Of a stretch of 64,000 bases of DNA, positions 17,296 to 27,574 are shown piece by piece. The stretch spans positions 186,001 to 250,000 of the forward strand of contig NZ_BJYT01000005.1 in assembly GCF_007991655.1 (NCBI RefSeq), given 5' to 3'. This stretch comes from Segetibacter aerophilus (GTDB taxonomy: Bacteria > Bacteroidota > Bacteroidia > Chitinophagales > Chitinophagaceae). The notes under the pieces are model-generated. The model was not told the DNA's origin. It did not search any database and saw only the letters and a program-made list of their open reading frames with translations. The number at the start of each line of letters is the position of its first letter. The stretch's first letter is position 1. A program made the position numbers and the translations under genes.

Positions 17296-18513
17296 ATGTT
17301 AGATACAATTGAAAGTGCTATTGAGGATATTCGTCGCGGTAAAATGGTTATAGTAGTCGACGACGAGGATAGAGAAAATGAAGGTGATTTTGTAATCGCT
17401 GCAAAAATGGTTACTCCTGAAGTAATCAATTTTATGAGCAGGGAAGGCCGCGGTCTCATTTGCGCTCCGCTTATAGAAGATCGCTGTGATGAATTAGGGC
17501 TTGAACTGATGGTAAATAGCAATACATCTCTTCACGAAACGCCTTTTACCGTGTCTGTCGACCTTCTTGGTCATGGATGTACTACAGGAATTTCTACCCA
17601 CGATCGGGCAAAAACAATACAAGCATTGGTTGATCCGGCGACAAAGCCTGAAGAGCTTGGAAGACCCGGGCATATTTTTCCGCTACGGGCAAAGAAAGGG
17701 GGGGTGCTTCGAAGAACAGGGCATACCGAAGCGACGATTGACCTAGCAAGACTTGCAGGTTTTGAGCCGGCAGGCGTATTGGTAGAAATTATGAATGAAG
17801 ACGGCACCATGGCAAGGTTGCCTCAACTAGAAGAAATAGCTAAGAAGTTTGATTTAAAGATTGTGTCGATTAAAGATTTAATTGAATACAGGCTTAAAAA
17901 AGACTCCCTTATAGAAGAAATTGTGCGGGTAGACATGCCGACAAAATGGGGGCACTTCAAGCTTGTTGCGTTTCGTGAAAAAAGTACCGAGCGGGAACAC
18001 CTTGCTTTGATTAAAGGAGAATGGGAAAAGAGCGAGCCGGTACTGACAAGGGTGCACAGCAGTTGTTTTACAGGTGATATCCTGGGAAGTTTTAGATGTG
18101 ATTGCGGCGAGCAATTACACAAGGCTATGCAAATGGTAGAAAAAGAAGGCAAAGGAATTATTTTGTACATGAACCAGGAAGGTCGTGGAATTGGCCTGGT
18201 TAATAAACTGAAAGCTTACAAACTGCAGGAAGGAGGAATGGATACTGTAGAGGCAAACATTCATCTTGGCTTTGCAAGCGATGAAAGGGATTATGGGGTG
18301 GGAGCTCAAATTTTAAGATACCTGGGAGCTACCCGTTTAAAGCTAATGAGCAACAATCCTAAAAAGCGTGCAGGTTTAAAAGGCTATGGAATCGAGATTA
18401 TCGACATTATACCAATCGAAGTAAAATCAAATCCTCACAACGTAAAGTACCTCCAGACTAAGAAGGATAAACTTGGCCACGAAATTCTAAATGATTTATT
18501 GGAAAACAACTAG
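17296..18513 (+). CDS. ribBA: Bifunctional riboflavin enzyme RibBA
   Basis: A 405-residue fusion of 3,4-dihydroxy-2-butanone-4-phosphate synthase (about 1-200) and GTP cyclohydrolase II (about 206-400), the two entry steps of riboflavin synthesis. The first domain has [10 protein letters not shown] (22-31), STHDR (His102), and GHTEATIDL (His143, Glu145), all expected catalytic or Mg-binding positions. The second has the zinc site C-x10-C-x-C at Cys257, Cys268 and Cys270 and the NQEGRGIGL active-site loop (293-301). All key residues are present, so both activities should be intact. The gene stands alone; its stop is 36 bases from that of the convergent tamB gene. Other rib genes are not in the window. 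Confidence 0.97.
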   Translation: MLDTIESAIEDIRRGKMVIVVDDEDRENEGDFVIAAKMVTPEVINFMSREGRGLICAPLIEDRCDELGLELMVNSNTSLHETPFTVSVDLLGHGCTTGISTHDRAKTIQALVDPATKPEELGRPGHIFPLRAKKGGVLRRTGHTEATIDLARLAGFEPAGVLVEIMNEDGTMARLPQLEEIAKKFDLKIVSIKDLIEYRLKKDSLIEEIVRVDMPTKWGHFKLVAFREKSTEREHLALIKGEWEKSEPVLTRVHSSCFTGDILGSFRCDCGEQLHKAMQMVEKEGKGIILYMNQEGRGIGLVNKLKAYKLQEGGMDTVEANIHLGFASDERDYGVGAQILRYLGATRLKLMSNNPKKRAGLKGYGIEIIDIIPIEVKSNPHNVKYLQTKKDKLGHEILNDLLENN

Positions 18514-18549
18514 TCGATCAAGTCACTCTTACAGAGAAGGCAATAAATC

Positions 18550-21500
18550 TTACTTCTTCTCTTCCTCACTATTAATCATAGTGACCGGTTGCAGAACTGC
18601 AGCGGGCACAGTGTCTCGTTTTTCAACGGGCTTTTCTTTGTTATTTGGGAAAATGTGCTCGAAATCTTTTCTATAAGAAATACTTGCTCCCTGCCTGTTG
18701 CGACGGCCAACTGATTGCGCGCCGGTAGAAATGTCGAGGTTGTTTCGGCTAAACACAATTGCCCTGATTTTTCGATCTTTAGACAGAACGATTTCTACAG
18801 TTAAATCAGGTAACCATTGAAGGTTTCCTAGCTGTTGTGAAGTGGCGGTATTGGTTCCCATTCTAAAGTCGATGTCGCCGCCAAACGTTACAATCACTTT
18901 ATTATTAAAGAGGCTCTTGCCTAACTTAAAATTCACCTTTTGTCGGTCAATCGCATTGGTCGCTGTTACATTTCCACTGAACAGATTACTACTGTTGTAC
19001 ACCGAGGTGCTTACATCAAACTGTAAACTTCGGTCGCCCGTAATTTTATATAGAATGCCGGACACTACATTATTTACCTGTTTTGAAATTAACTCCGAAA
19101 TAGTATTGAAACCTAGGGTAGCAAAATTTGCCCCCAGAGTTCTTCCTTCGCCGTAAGGCGCAAATGAACCAAACACAATGAGGTAAGTAACCTGCTTCAA
19201 CATCTCATTATTGTCTTTTTCCAATTTGGTTAAAAATTGGTTGAAAGTCTCATCGCTCTTTACCTGGGAGCCAGCGGGAAAATCAAGGGCGAAATCAATA
19301 TTTGGTTTTAGCAGGTTGCCGGTAATGTTCGCCACTACGTATACATCTCCCTGGTAGCTTTGAACTGTTCCGCTCAAGTTTTGCGTTCCTACCAAATCGC
19401 CGAGACGAACATTCTCAGCAACATATAACGCCTCCACAGATAGTTTCGCATTGAAAGGATCGCCATTCCATTCTATAAAACTGCCAGCGTCTTCTCTTAA
19501 AATAAATGGCTTTTTTATAAAAGACTGAAAGTTGAAATCGTAGCTTCCTTTCTGGATATCATAACGACCGTTAATCGTCATGTTATCAGTTGTACCCGCA
19601 TGTATTCTTAATCTTCCGTTTCCAACAGCTTTAATAATGTCACCTGTTACAGGATCCAGAATCACATCAATCTTGGCAAACGAATTTGCGGTAAGGTCAA
19701 GGTCGACGGTTATATTGCTTTCTGTCTCTACAACAGCTTCCTTCATCTCGGTGCCATATTTCTTAAAAACGATAAAGTCTGCTTCGGCACTTTCCCGGGT
19801 TGTATTGGTAGGAATGTAAATATGAGAACTATCAACAGGTTCCGCCGTTATCTTAACCCGCATGTTCTCCTGCGGACCACTGATGTTTAAAGATGCTTTG
19901 CCAATTGCAGTACCATAGAACTGACTATTGTCGTTAGCCTTTGTATCAATTAAAAGCATCCGCTTTGTGGTTAGATCCAGATCGTATTTTACGTCTTTAA
20001 ATTGGTGCTGATATAGCTTTCCGGAAACCTGGCCCACGTTTCCAAACTTGTCTTTGATATTGAATGTTCCAAAATCTATTGCCCCTTCCGTAAAATTGAA
20101 GGTTGCCGCATCAACAAAGTATTCAACCTTAGTAAAATTCACTAAAAGGCTTCCTTTTGTTAAAGTAACCTGCCCCAGAAGTTCGGGCCTTTTAGGATTA
20201 CCGTTTATGTGTAATTCTCCCGTAGCTAAGCCCTGGACATTGGTGAAAATGGTACTAAGAAATTTATTAAGAATATTAATCTTAGTGTTATTCAGCTTGA
20301 TGGAAGTAAGCAAAGGAATGCCGGTCGTATCAGCGAGGTCGTAGCTTCCGTCCGCCATAAACTTATAAAACTCATTATCAGAGGCAACATTGAAGCCGAT
20401 CTTGCCATTGCTGCTGTTGTAGTTTCCTTTAATACCTACAACTCCGACTGAATCATTATCAATTCTAAATTGTTCTGCTTTTATGTCGGCATCTATTTTA
20501 AACTTTCCAAAAAAGTCCCTCATAATTACTTGTCCCGAAGCCAGCCCTTCTAACCTCGGGTTGGTAGTAAGGAACGGTGCAAAGTCACCAATATTTAAAC
20601 TTTGCAAGGTCACAAGCAAATTGCTCTTATTAAACTCTTCATCGTAGGTAGTCTTTACCTCAATATGCTGTTCATTTTGAGTAAACCTTACGTTTTCCGC
20701 GGAAACAAAATTTTTCCTGATGCTGATTTCCCCTTCTTTTTCTAGTATCCAACGCTTGTCGTTGATAACGAAGTCCGACGGGTTGAATTTTATTTTTACT
20801 CCATCAGAAAAAGTGGTCAGGTCTGCATTAAGGTTAAGTTCATTAAGTGTGCTATTTGCCTTTGTTTTAATACTTATCTGTGATAAATCTTTTTGAGACA
20901 AAATGCTAATAGTTGAGTTTGGAAATCCTGAACTATCACTAAGCCAGATGTTTTCAATGTTTCCATTCAGCTGTAGGATGTCGAGGTTTCCTCTTCCATT
21001 AATGGCTATGTTATTAAACCTATACTTCTTGAAAGCAAAAGCCGGTACGTCTGCATTCAATTCAAATACTGTATCAATTGTATTGATGGTACCGGATATA
21101 CTACTATTGCTAAAACCGGTCAAATCTTTATTGAAGAGCAGCGTATAGCCTGCAATATTTTTTGTATTGATTATAAAGTTGAATTGCTGATCCTTCACAT
21201 TAGTCCTCGGCTTGTTGATGTAAGCAGGGTAATATTTATTGAGGAAGATCTGGAAGGTGTTAGGCAAATCAAGGATGTTGTACTCCCCTTCGACTGATGC
21301 ATCAAATTCGTTGCTGGTTAAAGAAAGTAATCGGCGCCTGCCTTCAAACTTTGACTGCAGGCTTAGAGAGTCGAAGTTTAACTGTACACTGTCCTGGATG
21401 AGATTAGCATTAAAGACTTTTACTGATCCCAGGAATTGGTCAATGTTTTTACCACTAAAGTTTAAGTCAAACAAGCCACTTAGTTCAAGCTGTTTGTTAT

Positions 21501-23397
21501 ACAGATGTAATTTTTGAAAGTCACTGTGAGCAAGATCTGCAAGCAGGTTGAAATGAGGTTGTGCATTTCGAAAGTCCATTTTAACGGTAGTAACGAAATC
21601 TATATTCTCATCGTCGATCTTCACTGTTCCATCAAACTGCCGGCGCGCAAATGTTCCTTCAATATCTATTTTATGGTAGTTGTAATCTTTGAAGTTGAAC
21701 TGGCTAATTTTTCCGGTCACACTTGTTTTCAGACTGTTAACTGTTAATCCGACTCCCGTTACGCTTCCATCAAAAGACAAGGTGCCCATGTCTTTGATTT
21801 GTAGAAATTTTCCAAGATTAAATTTATCTGTCCCCAGGTGACCATGATAGACGGCTGCAGTTTTGGCTGGAAGTTCCATTTGAATATCAGTATGGAAACC
21901 GCCAAGGTTCGTACTGAAAGCACCGGTAGTGGCAAACTTTGTAATCGTTCCTTTAAAGTTGCCTTTAAACTTTACCTGGCCTAAACTGGAAAGTGAAGGG
22001 TTCTCAATCTTGCCGATGGCAGGTAAAAAAGCCACAGCATCACGGTAAGTAGTTTGAACATTTCCAGACTGAAAATTGAAAAAGGTTTTATTAATATCAG
22101 GAAGCCCAACCATAGTGAGGTCGCCACTGACCGACGTGCTACCACCGGCTCTTGCAAACAAGTTCTTTATCGAAAGATTTCCAATCGTTCCTTTTCCGTT
22201 TCCTGATAAACTTATTCTTTTTTTCCACGTCTTGGCCGCAGGCGCAAAGTATGCCAGGTCATCACTATCAATTTCCGAGTTATTAAACCTGGCATCCATC
22301 GTAACCTTCTCAACGAAATTCGAAAAGTCTTTCGTGAAGTCGTTATAACCAAGGGAAAAATAATTTTGCAAGCGCGTTCTGGGTGTAACTAGTTCAAGTT
22401 TTGCAAACTCCATTATCTGTGGAGTAAGTTTGAAGGAAGTCCTCAGTTTTCGCAAATCAAATCCGCTTCTTTCTTTTGTGGCTAAGTCTATGCTCGCTTT
22501 GATAGTATCTTTTATGAAACTGATTTTTGAAAAGGTTCCATTTATTTTATCGAAGCGCATGTTGAGCGGATCGAAGTAAGAATAGGGAGCCCGATCTAAA
22601 CTCTTTAAGCTTTGGAAAGTACCATTCTTAATGTTGATTTTATTAACAAGCAGGCGAAGGTCGCCTTTGTTGAAGTACATCCCGTTCGCTTCTTTCTTTG
22701 TCGTAATAGCAGAAACAGGCCTTAAACCTTTAAAGCTTGTTACAGAGAAAAAAGGTCTTTCTAAATCAATCTGTTTTATGTCAAGAAGGTTCTTATCTAT
22801 GTTGATATCGTTGGCTTCTAACTGTAAGTTGCCAGCCCTGACTTCCATTAGGTTTCCAACCCATTCATCTTTTTGAACGAAAGCAATGTTTTTAAAATCG
22901 AGCCTCTTCAAATTAAATTTTAGGTTGCTTTTCTTTTTTTTGTCTTTCGGAGTAGCGGGAGAAAAATAGTCAACAAGAAACTGGTAGTTCCAAACTGAGT
23001 CTTTGCGATACATGTTAACATAGGCATCTTCAAGACCGATATATTTGAGAACAAGTTCGTCCTTTAGAAAAAACCAATCTGTAATTCTGACTTTTACTTT
23101 GTTTGCATATAACAAGGTGTCTTTTCGAAGGTCTTTAACCAGGGTACCTTCGAGGTTCATGCTGTTGAATAAAGTAAAATTAACATGATCTATTTTTACT
23201 TCAGTATGTAGGTCTTTCGATAAGCGTTTGGCAACCTTTTTAACTATAATTGTCTGAACAAACGAGGTTTGAATGATAAGCCATATAAAAAGCAATAACG
23301 CAATAATGCTTAAAACAATCCGCCCTGTTATGATAAGAAATTTGTTCAGAAAGTAAAATTTGATTTTTGTAAAAATAAAGAAACCGAACCGCGACAC
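18550..23397 (-). CDS. tamB: TamB-like translocation/assembly module protein
   Basis: A 1615-residue inner-membrane-anchored protein. One N-terminal membrane helix (about residues 22-44, IITGRIVLSIIALLLFIWLI) is followed by a very long beta-rich stretch that fits a periplasm-spanning AsmA/TamB-type lipid-groove repeat. The C-terminal quarter matches the TamB domain (DUF490), with 'IKAVGNGRLRIHAGTTDNMTINGRYDIQKGSYDFNF' style blocks, KPNIDFALDFP and a final strand set including LSKDRKIRAIVFSRNNLD. TamB works with TamA-like barrels in outer-membrane assembly and is also proposed to carry phospholipids between membranes. It is longer than E. coli TamB (about 1260 residues), as is usual in Bacteroidota. 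No tamA-like gene is adjacent. Confidence 0.9.
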   Translation of the reverse strand: MSRFGFFIFTKIKFYFLNKFLIITGRIVLSIIALLLFIWLIIQTSFVQTIIVKKVAKRLSKDLHTEVKIDHVNFTLFNSMNLEGTLVKDLRKDTLLYANKVKVRITDWFFLKDELVLKYIGLEDAYVNMYRKDSVWNYQFLVDYFSPATPKDKKKKSNLKFNLKRLDFKNIAFVQKDEWVGNLMEVRAGNLQLEANDINIDKNLLDIKQIDLERPFFSVTSFKGLRPVSAITTKKEANGMYFNKGDLRLLVNKINIKNGTFQSLKSLDRAPYSYFDPLNMRFDKINGTFSKISFIKDTIKASIDLATKERSGFDLRKLRTSFKLTPQIMEFAKLELVTPRTRLQNYFSLGYNDFTKDFSNFVEKVTMDARFNNSEIDSDDLAYFAPAAKTWKKRISLSGNGKGTIGNLSIKNLFARAGGSTSVSGDLTMVGLPDINKTFFNFQSGNVQTTYRDAVAFLPAIGKIENPSLSSLGQVKFKGNFKGTITKFATTGAFSTNLGGFHTDIQMELPAKTAAVYHGHLGTDKFNLGKFLQIKDMGTLSFDGSVTGVGLTVNSLKTSVTGKISQFNFKDYNYHKIDIEGTFARRQFDGTVKIDDENIDFVTTVKMDFRNAQPHFNLLADLAHSDFQKLHLYNKQLELSGLFDLNFSGKNIDQFLGSVKVFNANLIQDSVQLNFDSLSLQSKFEGRRRLLSLTSNEFDASVEGEYNILDLPNTFQIFLNKYYPAYINKPRTNVKDQQFNFIINTKNIAGYTLLFNKDLTGFSNSSISGTINTIDTVFELNADVPAFAFKKYRFNNIAINGRGNLDILQLNGNIENIWLSDSSGFPNSTISILSQKDLSQISIKTKANSTLNELNLNADLTTFSDGVKIKFNPSDFVINDKRWILEKEGEISIRKNFVSAENVRFTQNEQHIEVKTTYDEEFNKSNLLVTLQSLNIGDFAPFLTTNPRLEGLASGQVIMRDFFGKFKIDADIKAEQFRIDNDSVGVVGIKGNYNSSNGKIGFNVASDNEFYKFMADGSYDLADTTGIPLLTSIKLNNTKINILNKFLSTIFTNVQGLATGELHINGNPKRPELLGQVTLTKGSLLVNFTKVEYFVDAATFNFTEGAIDFGTFNIKDKFGNVGQVSGKLYQHQFKDVKYDLDLTTKRMLLIDTKANDNSQFYGTAIGKASLNISGPQENMRVKITAEPVDSSHIYIPTNTTRESAEADFIVFKKYGTEMKEAVVETESNITVDLDLTANSFAKIDVILDPVTGDIIKAVGNGRLRIHAGTTDNMTINGRYDIQKGSYDFNFQSFIKKPFILREDAGSFIEWNGDPFNAKLSVEALYVAENVRLGDLVGTQNLSGTVQSYQGDVYVVANITGNLLKPNIDFALDFPAGSQVKSDETFNQFLTKLEKDNNEMLKQVTYLIVFGSFAPYGEGRTLGANFATLGFNTISELISKQVNNVVSGILYKITGDRSLQFDVSTSVYNSSNLFSGNVTATNAIDRQKVNFKLGKSLFNNKVIVTFGGDIDFRMGTNTATSQQLGNLQWLPDLTVEIVLSKDRKIRAIVFSRNNLDISTGAQSVGRRNRQGASISYRKDFEHIFPNNKEKPVEKRDTVPAAVLQPVTMINSEEEKK

Positions 23398-23554
23398 AAA
23401 CTGCAGTCCAAATTCTACAAAATAATAACATATAGATTGATACTGCTATACAAATCCTTCCATTGCACGCAATTGATTGTTGACGGATGTGAAGCAAATA
23501 AAATGCTACGATTAACCTGCGGAAAAGCCTGATCTTGACGCTATATAAATAATA

Positions 23555-23606
23555 GTTCAAGAGTGCGACGCAACAAAGGATGAGAAGAGTTACTAATGCC
23601 GGTAAC
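23555..23606 (+). repeat. Dispersed repeat with hairpin, GCGACGCAAC type
   Basis: The core GTTCAAGAGTGCGACGCAAC (23555-23574) is followed by AAAGGATG and a hairpin GTTAC/GTAAC (23589-23593 with 23602-23606). It lies in the 261-base gap between tamB and the sugar dehydrogenase gene, where I see nothing else. Confidence 0.7.
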
Positions 23607-23658
23607 AACATTTTTAAACTCTACTCACAGCTGATGCATTGCGCTACCCGTTCACTCA

Positions 23659-25305
23659 TCAATAGGCTATTTGTATCGATTGCCTTTCGCCATTCACTGT
23701 AGCCCTTAAAGAAATAATTCCTTTGGCTATATTGTTAAATGGTATTACGATGTGAGTTTCTCCCGCATTTACTTTTTGCTTTTTCAAAGCTTTGCCCGAT
23801 GCATCGAAAACTTCTATCATCGTTGTACCTGAAGGCATGGCGACACTAAGGCTTGAACCGATAACAGTGGCCTTAACCAGCTGAGGAATTTTATTATTAG
23901 CACTGATGACCGCGGAATAACTGGACTGGCCTTGCATAGAAATAGTTTTCAAGCGGTAAAAGCTTTGACCTTGAGAGGCCGGTACTTTTACAGAGTAGTT
24001 ATTTAGCGATGAATTTATAGATGCTTTTGTCCTGCTTATTTCGGTAAAAGGTTCGCTGGAACTTGTCTTTCTTTCAACAATATAAACGTCTCCTGCCGTC
24101 TCGTTTTGCACCTGCCATTTTAGTTCGAACATATTTCCGGCAGATTTTCCTACAAAGGAAATTAGTTTCAAAGGCAAAGCACTGCCGGCGTTAATTTTAT
24201 AAATGGTACCGCTTAGCGCCAAGGCGTATAGTGTACCATCGAGCCCTTCTGCAAATGAAGAAAGTTGTGGCCATGATGCCTGCATTGTAGCACTCCAGCC
24301 TCCGTTGCCATTTGGTTTTATTAGCCATCCGTTGCCACTTACAAAGTCGCTGCAGATATAATACCCTTGCAATGAAGTAAACTCTGAACCTCTATACACA
24401 TATCCGCCTGTTATAGAAAATCCACCGCTAGAGTTGTTGTGGGGGTACTCGAAAATAGGTGAGACATTGTTTTCTTTAGCAGCACATCCCTTGTAAGCAT
24501 GGGTGCCTTCTAAACACGACCAGCCGTAATCTTTATTCAATATGCTCGATGAACTTACCACATTGACTTCTTCCCATAAATTCTGACCTACGTCTGCAAT
24601 CCACATGTCCCCGGTTTGTCTGTCAAAAGACCAGCGCCATGGGTTTCTTAAACCTGTAGCGATGATTTCTTCTCTTGTGGTAGAACTTCCTATAAAAGGA
24701 TTCGTAGGTGGAATTTTATAGTAAGGAGCTACAGGATTGTTAACGTCAACACGTATCATTTTTCCAAGTAGAGATTGACCGTTTTGAGCGTTGTTGTCCG
24801 GGTCGCCGGCTGAGCCGCCATCACCTGTAGCAAAGTATAAATATCCGTCTTGTCCAAATAATAGGTGACCACCGTTATGATTTGGAAATCGCTTAGGTAT
24901 TGTTAGCAAAACCACACCTGAGGCTGGGTCTGCAGTGTTTTCATTAGCGCGCTGATAACGGGCGACAGTAATAGCACCAGCAGTATTTGTATAGTAGATA
25001 AAAAAATACCCGTTGTTCTTATAATCGGGGTGCAACGCCATGCTTAGTAATCCCTGCTCTGAGCCGGAAGCGGTAATTATAGGAGTGACATCAAGGAAAG
25101 GTGCTGTTGAAAGGAGATTATTTTTCCAGAGACGTATTTTACCGGTTCTCTCTACTATAAAAAATTGATGAGAATTGTCGTTTGCCTCTACCATATCTAC
25201 CGGCTGAGACAAGTTTGATACAATAGGCTGAAATGAAATAAGGGGTTGCGCAACAACAAATACCGGTGCAATCAATAAAAGAAAAGGTAGTAAAGTATTT
25301 TTCAT
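23659..25305 (-). CDS. Secreted PQQ-type sugar dehydrogenase with T9SS-like tail
   Basis: A 548-residue secreted protein. Signal peptide ends VFVVAQ (about residue 20). Residues about 25-360 form a six-bladed beta-propeller of the glucose/sorbosone dehydrogenase family, with QPVDM, EQGLLSMALHPDY, NHNGGHLLFGQDGYLYFATGDGG, GLRNPWRWSFD and ADVGQNLWEEVN. These match PQQ-dependent soluble aldose dehydrogenases. The last 75 residues resemble a type IX secretion C-terminal domain (VFDASGKALKK, then a closing beta strand), which suggests export to the cell surface or medium. PQQ synthesis genes are not in the window. A small thioredoxin-like gene follows upstream on the same strand. Confidence 0.85.
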   Translation of the reverse strand: MKNTLLPFLLLIAPVFVVAQPLISFQPIVSNLSQPVDMVEANDNSHQFFIVERTGKIRLWKNNLLSTAPFLDVTPIITASGSEQGLLSMALHPDYKNNGYFFIYYTNTAGAITVARYQRANENTADPASGVVLLTIPKRFPNHNGGHLLFGQDGYLYFATGDGGSAGDPDNNAQNGQSLLGKMIRVDVNNPVAPYYKIPPTNPFIGSSTTREEIIATGLRNPWRWSFDRQTGDMWIADVGQNLWEEVNVVSSSSILNKDYGWSCLEGTHAYKGCAAKENNVSPIFEYPHNNSSGGFSITGGYVYRGSEFTSLQGYYICSDFVSGNGWLIKPNGNGGWSATMQASWPQLSSFAEGLDGTLYALALSGTIYKINAGSALPLKLISFVGKSAGNMFELKWQVQNETAGDVYIVERKTSSSEPFTEISRTKASINSSLNNYSVKVPASQGQSFYRLKTISMQGQSSYSAVISANNKIPQLVKATVIGSSLSVAMPSGTTMIEVFDASGKALKKQKVNAGETHIVIPFNNIAKGIISLRATVNGERQSIQIAY

Positions 25306-25374
25306 AACGGTGTGATTATAATTTCTCGTATCAGAAATTATACCCTCCTCACTATTTCAAAACATGACCGAAAA

Positions 25375-25887
25375 TTATTTTATCAGGCTGATTAGCTCGG
25401 GCATGTCAATTCCTTTTTCATACGCTTTTACCAATTGGCCGTTTTTATCATACAGAGCTGAAAACGGGGTAAATTTAACTGCATAAAATTGGGTTACCAT
25501 TCGTGATGGATCTGTTCCGATTTTTATGGATGGGAAGCGGTTTATTTTGTAATGGTCTGCGAAGTTGACCATGTCTTGAAAAGGCCGGCTGGTAACCATC
25601 ACAATCTGCAAGTTGCTCAAATCTTTCATTTTACTTATCACCTCTTCTGTCTCTAACTGGCAATGGCCGCAGTCGGGACTAAAGTATAAAATCAGCGTTG
25701 GCTTTTTATCCTTCAAATTGACCTTACTAAACCAACTGCTATCTGGCGTTTGAATTCTAAAGGGCGGTATAGTTGGCTTCTTTTGGTATGGCGCCAATGT
25801 ATCAGGTGCACTCGTGCTCGTGTTAGTTTGAGCGGTAACAAACAAAGACAGAAATAGCGATGCAAATAGGATGACTATAAAGCGCAT
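25375..25887 (-). CDS. Secreted thioredoxin-like (TlpA-type) protein
   Basis: A 170-residue protein with a signal peptide ending FVTAQ (residue 20). The thioredoxin fold shows the redox motif CGHC (Cys73, Cys76) after LILYFSPD, and a later FPSIKI with the cis-proline. It probably handles disulfides or other thiol chemistry in the periplasm. The gene lies 69 bases upstream of the sugar dehydrogenase gene on the same strand and may share a transcript, but a functional link is not evident. The exact partner is unknown. Confidence 0.85.
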   Translation of the reverse strand: MRFIVILFASLFLSLFVTAQTNTSTSAPDTLAPYQKKPTIPPFRIQTPDSSWFSKVNLKDKKPTLILYFSPDCGHCQLETEEVISKMKDLSNLQIVMVTSRPFQDMVNFADHYKINRFPSIKIGTDPSRMVTQFYAVKFTPFSALYDKNGQLVKAYEKGIDMPELISLIK

Positions 25888-25996
25888 GAATTTTATTATT
25901 AGTTGTCAAATATTCAACCAAAAATAAAGAATACCAGCTTAGGAAAATGTATTTGGGGCTAGCCGATTGTTAAATTACAATTTCACCTTCAATCAC

Positions 25997-26004
25997 TATT
26001 TTTG
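25997..26004 (+). promoter_or_regulatory. Candidate -7 element for comA-aroE
   Basis: TATTTTTG fits TAnnTTTG and ends 25 bases before the chosen comA ATG. It falls inside the longer open frame (TTG at 25967), supporting the later start. A well-placed -33 element is not seen. Confidence 0.4.
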
Positions 26005-26029
26005 GCGCTCTAAACTAACTACCGGAGAA

Positions 26030-26797
26030 ATGAATTTTAACTTGAGCCAAATACCAGAAAGAACAGCAAAACCAAGGCAAAATGGATTAACAATGATTAT
26101 GGACAAAGGCTTAAGTCTTTCGGAAGCTGAAAATTTAATGAGTGTTGGTTCTGGTCACATCGATATAGTCAAGCTCGGTTTCGGTACAGCTTTCGTTACT
26201 CCAAATCTCCGACAAAAAATAGAGGTTTATCAAAAGGCTGGAATGGCTGTTTATTTTGGCGGTACTCTCTTTGAAGCTTTTTTAATAAGAAATCAGTTTG
26301 ACGCATATATCACGATGATAAAAGATTATGGTGTTGAGCACGTGGAAGTAAGCGATGGATCTATAACCATACCGCATGCGGAGAAATGTGGGTACATAGA
26401 AAAACTTACCAAATTTGGAACTGTACTAAGTGAGGTTGGAAGCAAAGACGCGGCTCATATTATTCCACCGTATAAATGGATTGAACTAATGCGCGCTGAA
26501 TTAGAGGCTGGATCGACTTACGTGATTGCTGAAGCCAGGGAAGCAGGAACTGTAGGTATTTACAGGGGTTCGGGAGAGGTTAGGGAAGGGTTGGTGCAGG
26601 AAATTTTGACCCAGATACCGGCAGAGAAAATAATATGGGAGGCGCCTCAGAAAGATCAGCAACTATACTTTCTCGAATTAATTGGCTGTAATGTAAATCT
26701 TGGAAATATAGCACCGACTGAAATAATTCCGCTAGAAGCCATGCGAATTGGTTTACGGGGAGATACTTTTCATTTATACCTCGAAAACAAAAATTAA
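26030..26797 (+). CDS. comA: Phosphosulfolactate synthase (ComA family)
   Basis: About 255 residues from the ATG at 26030, which has a GGAG site just upstream; the frame is open to a TTG at 25967, but the extra 21 residues are not family-like. ComA joins sulfite to phosphoenolpyruvate to make phosphosulfolactate. Family blocks present include GLTMIMDKGLSL, DIVKLGFGTAFV, EVSDGSITI, EAREAGTVGIYRGSGE and WEAPQKDQQLYF. In methanogens the product leads to coenzyme M; in bacteria it has been linked to sulfolactate. A use for sulfonolipids in this group is only a guess. The aroE gene starts 2 bases after the stop, so the two are translated from one message. comB and comC are not nearby. Confidence 0.9.
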   Translation: MNFNLSQIPERTAKPRQNGLTMIMDKGLSLSEAENLMSVGSGHIDIVKLGFGTAFVTPNLRQKIEVYQKAGMAVYFGGTLFEAFLIRNQFDAYITMIKDYGVEHVEVSDGSITIPHAEKCGYIEKLTKFGTVLSEVGSKDAAHIIPPYKWIELMRAELEAGSTYVIAEAREAGTVGIYRGSGEVREGLVQEILTQIPAEKIIWEAPQKDQQLYFLELIGCNVNLGNIAPTEIIPLEAMRIGLRGDTFHLYLENKN

Positions 26798-26799
26798 TA

Positions 26800-27540
26800 A
26801 TGAGAAAATTCGGCCTAATCGGTTTTCCGTTATCCCATTCATTCTCCCCGGCTTTTTTTGCAGAAAAATTTTCAAAAGAAGGCATTGTTGGATGTTCTTA
26901 TGAGGCTTATCCGATTGATAGCATTGATAAGTTCCCCCAGCTTTTATCTGACAAGCCCAACCTTGAAGGAATAAACGTTACGATTCCGTATAAAAAAGCA
27001 GTAATACCATTTCTGCATCAGCAAACTGAACCAGTTAGGAAAGTGGGAGCGTGCAATTGCATTAAAATAAGAGATGGAAAGTTGACGGGCTATAATACTG
27101 ATGTAATAGGATTTAAAAAATCTCTTTCTCCCAAACTTTTAAAAATTCACAAGAAGGCGCTCATATTAGGCACGGGTGGTTCTGCTGCTGCCGTGGCATA
27201 TGTTCTTGAAGAACTGGGGATCAACTACTATTTTGTTAGCAGAAAAAATAACGAAGAGAAGAACAGTGTGAGCTATAAGGAATTAACGAAGGAGATTGTA
27301 GAAGAAAGCAAGCTTATTATTAATACCACTCCGTTGGGCATGTATCCCCAGGTTGATAGTTGTCCTGATATCCCTTATCAATTTTTAACTACTGATCATT
27401 ATCTTTTCGATCTCGTCTATAATCCAGGTGAAACTTTGTTTCTGAAAAAAGGTGCATCGATGGGAGCGGCCATAAAAAACGGTGCAGATATGTTGATCAT
27501 CCAGGCAGAAGAAAGCTGGAACATTTGGAACGAAAATTAA
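26800..27540 (+). CDS. aroE: Shikimate dehydrogenase
   Basis: A 246-residue NADP-dependent enzyme that reduces 3-dehydroshikimate to shikimate in aromatic amino acid synthesis. Substrate-site residues are present: LSHSFSP with the Ser pair (14, 16), NVTIPYK with catalytic Lys65, and NTD with Asp101. The cofactor domain has GTGGSA (124-129), and the C-terminal GADMLIIQAEESW is typical. At 246 residues it is a little shorter than E. coli AroE (272). It follows comA after 2 bases. Its stop is 34 bases from that of the convergent thioesterase gene; no terminator hairpin is visible there. Confidence 0.95.
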   Translation: MRKFGLIGFPLSHSFSPAFFAEKFSKEGIVGCSYEAYPIDSIDKFPQLLSDKPNLEGINVTIPYKKAVIPFLHQQTEPVRKVGACNCIKIRDGKLTGYNTDVIGFKKSLSPKLLKIHKKALILGTGGSAAAVAYVLEELGINYYFVSRKNNEEKNSVSYKELTKEIVEESKLIINTTPLGMYPQVDSCPDIPYQFLTTDHYLFDLVYNPGETLFLKKGASMGAAIKNGADMLIIQAEESWNIWNEN

Positions 27541-27574
27541 GCAATTGCCACCGACGGAGCTTTGATTAAAAAAA

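Noticed and set aside
23240-23611. 123-residue open frame upstream of tamB
   Set aside because: It overlaps the tamB 5' end in another frame and crosses a repeat copy; hydrophobic pattern is likely the antisense or shifted reading of the tamB membrane helix and AT-rich DNA.
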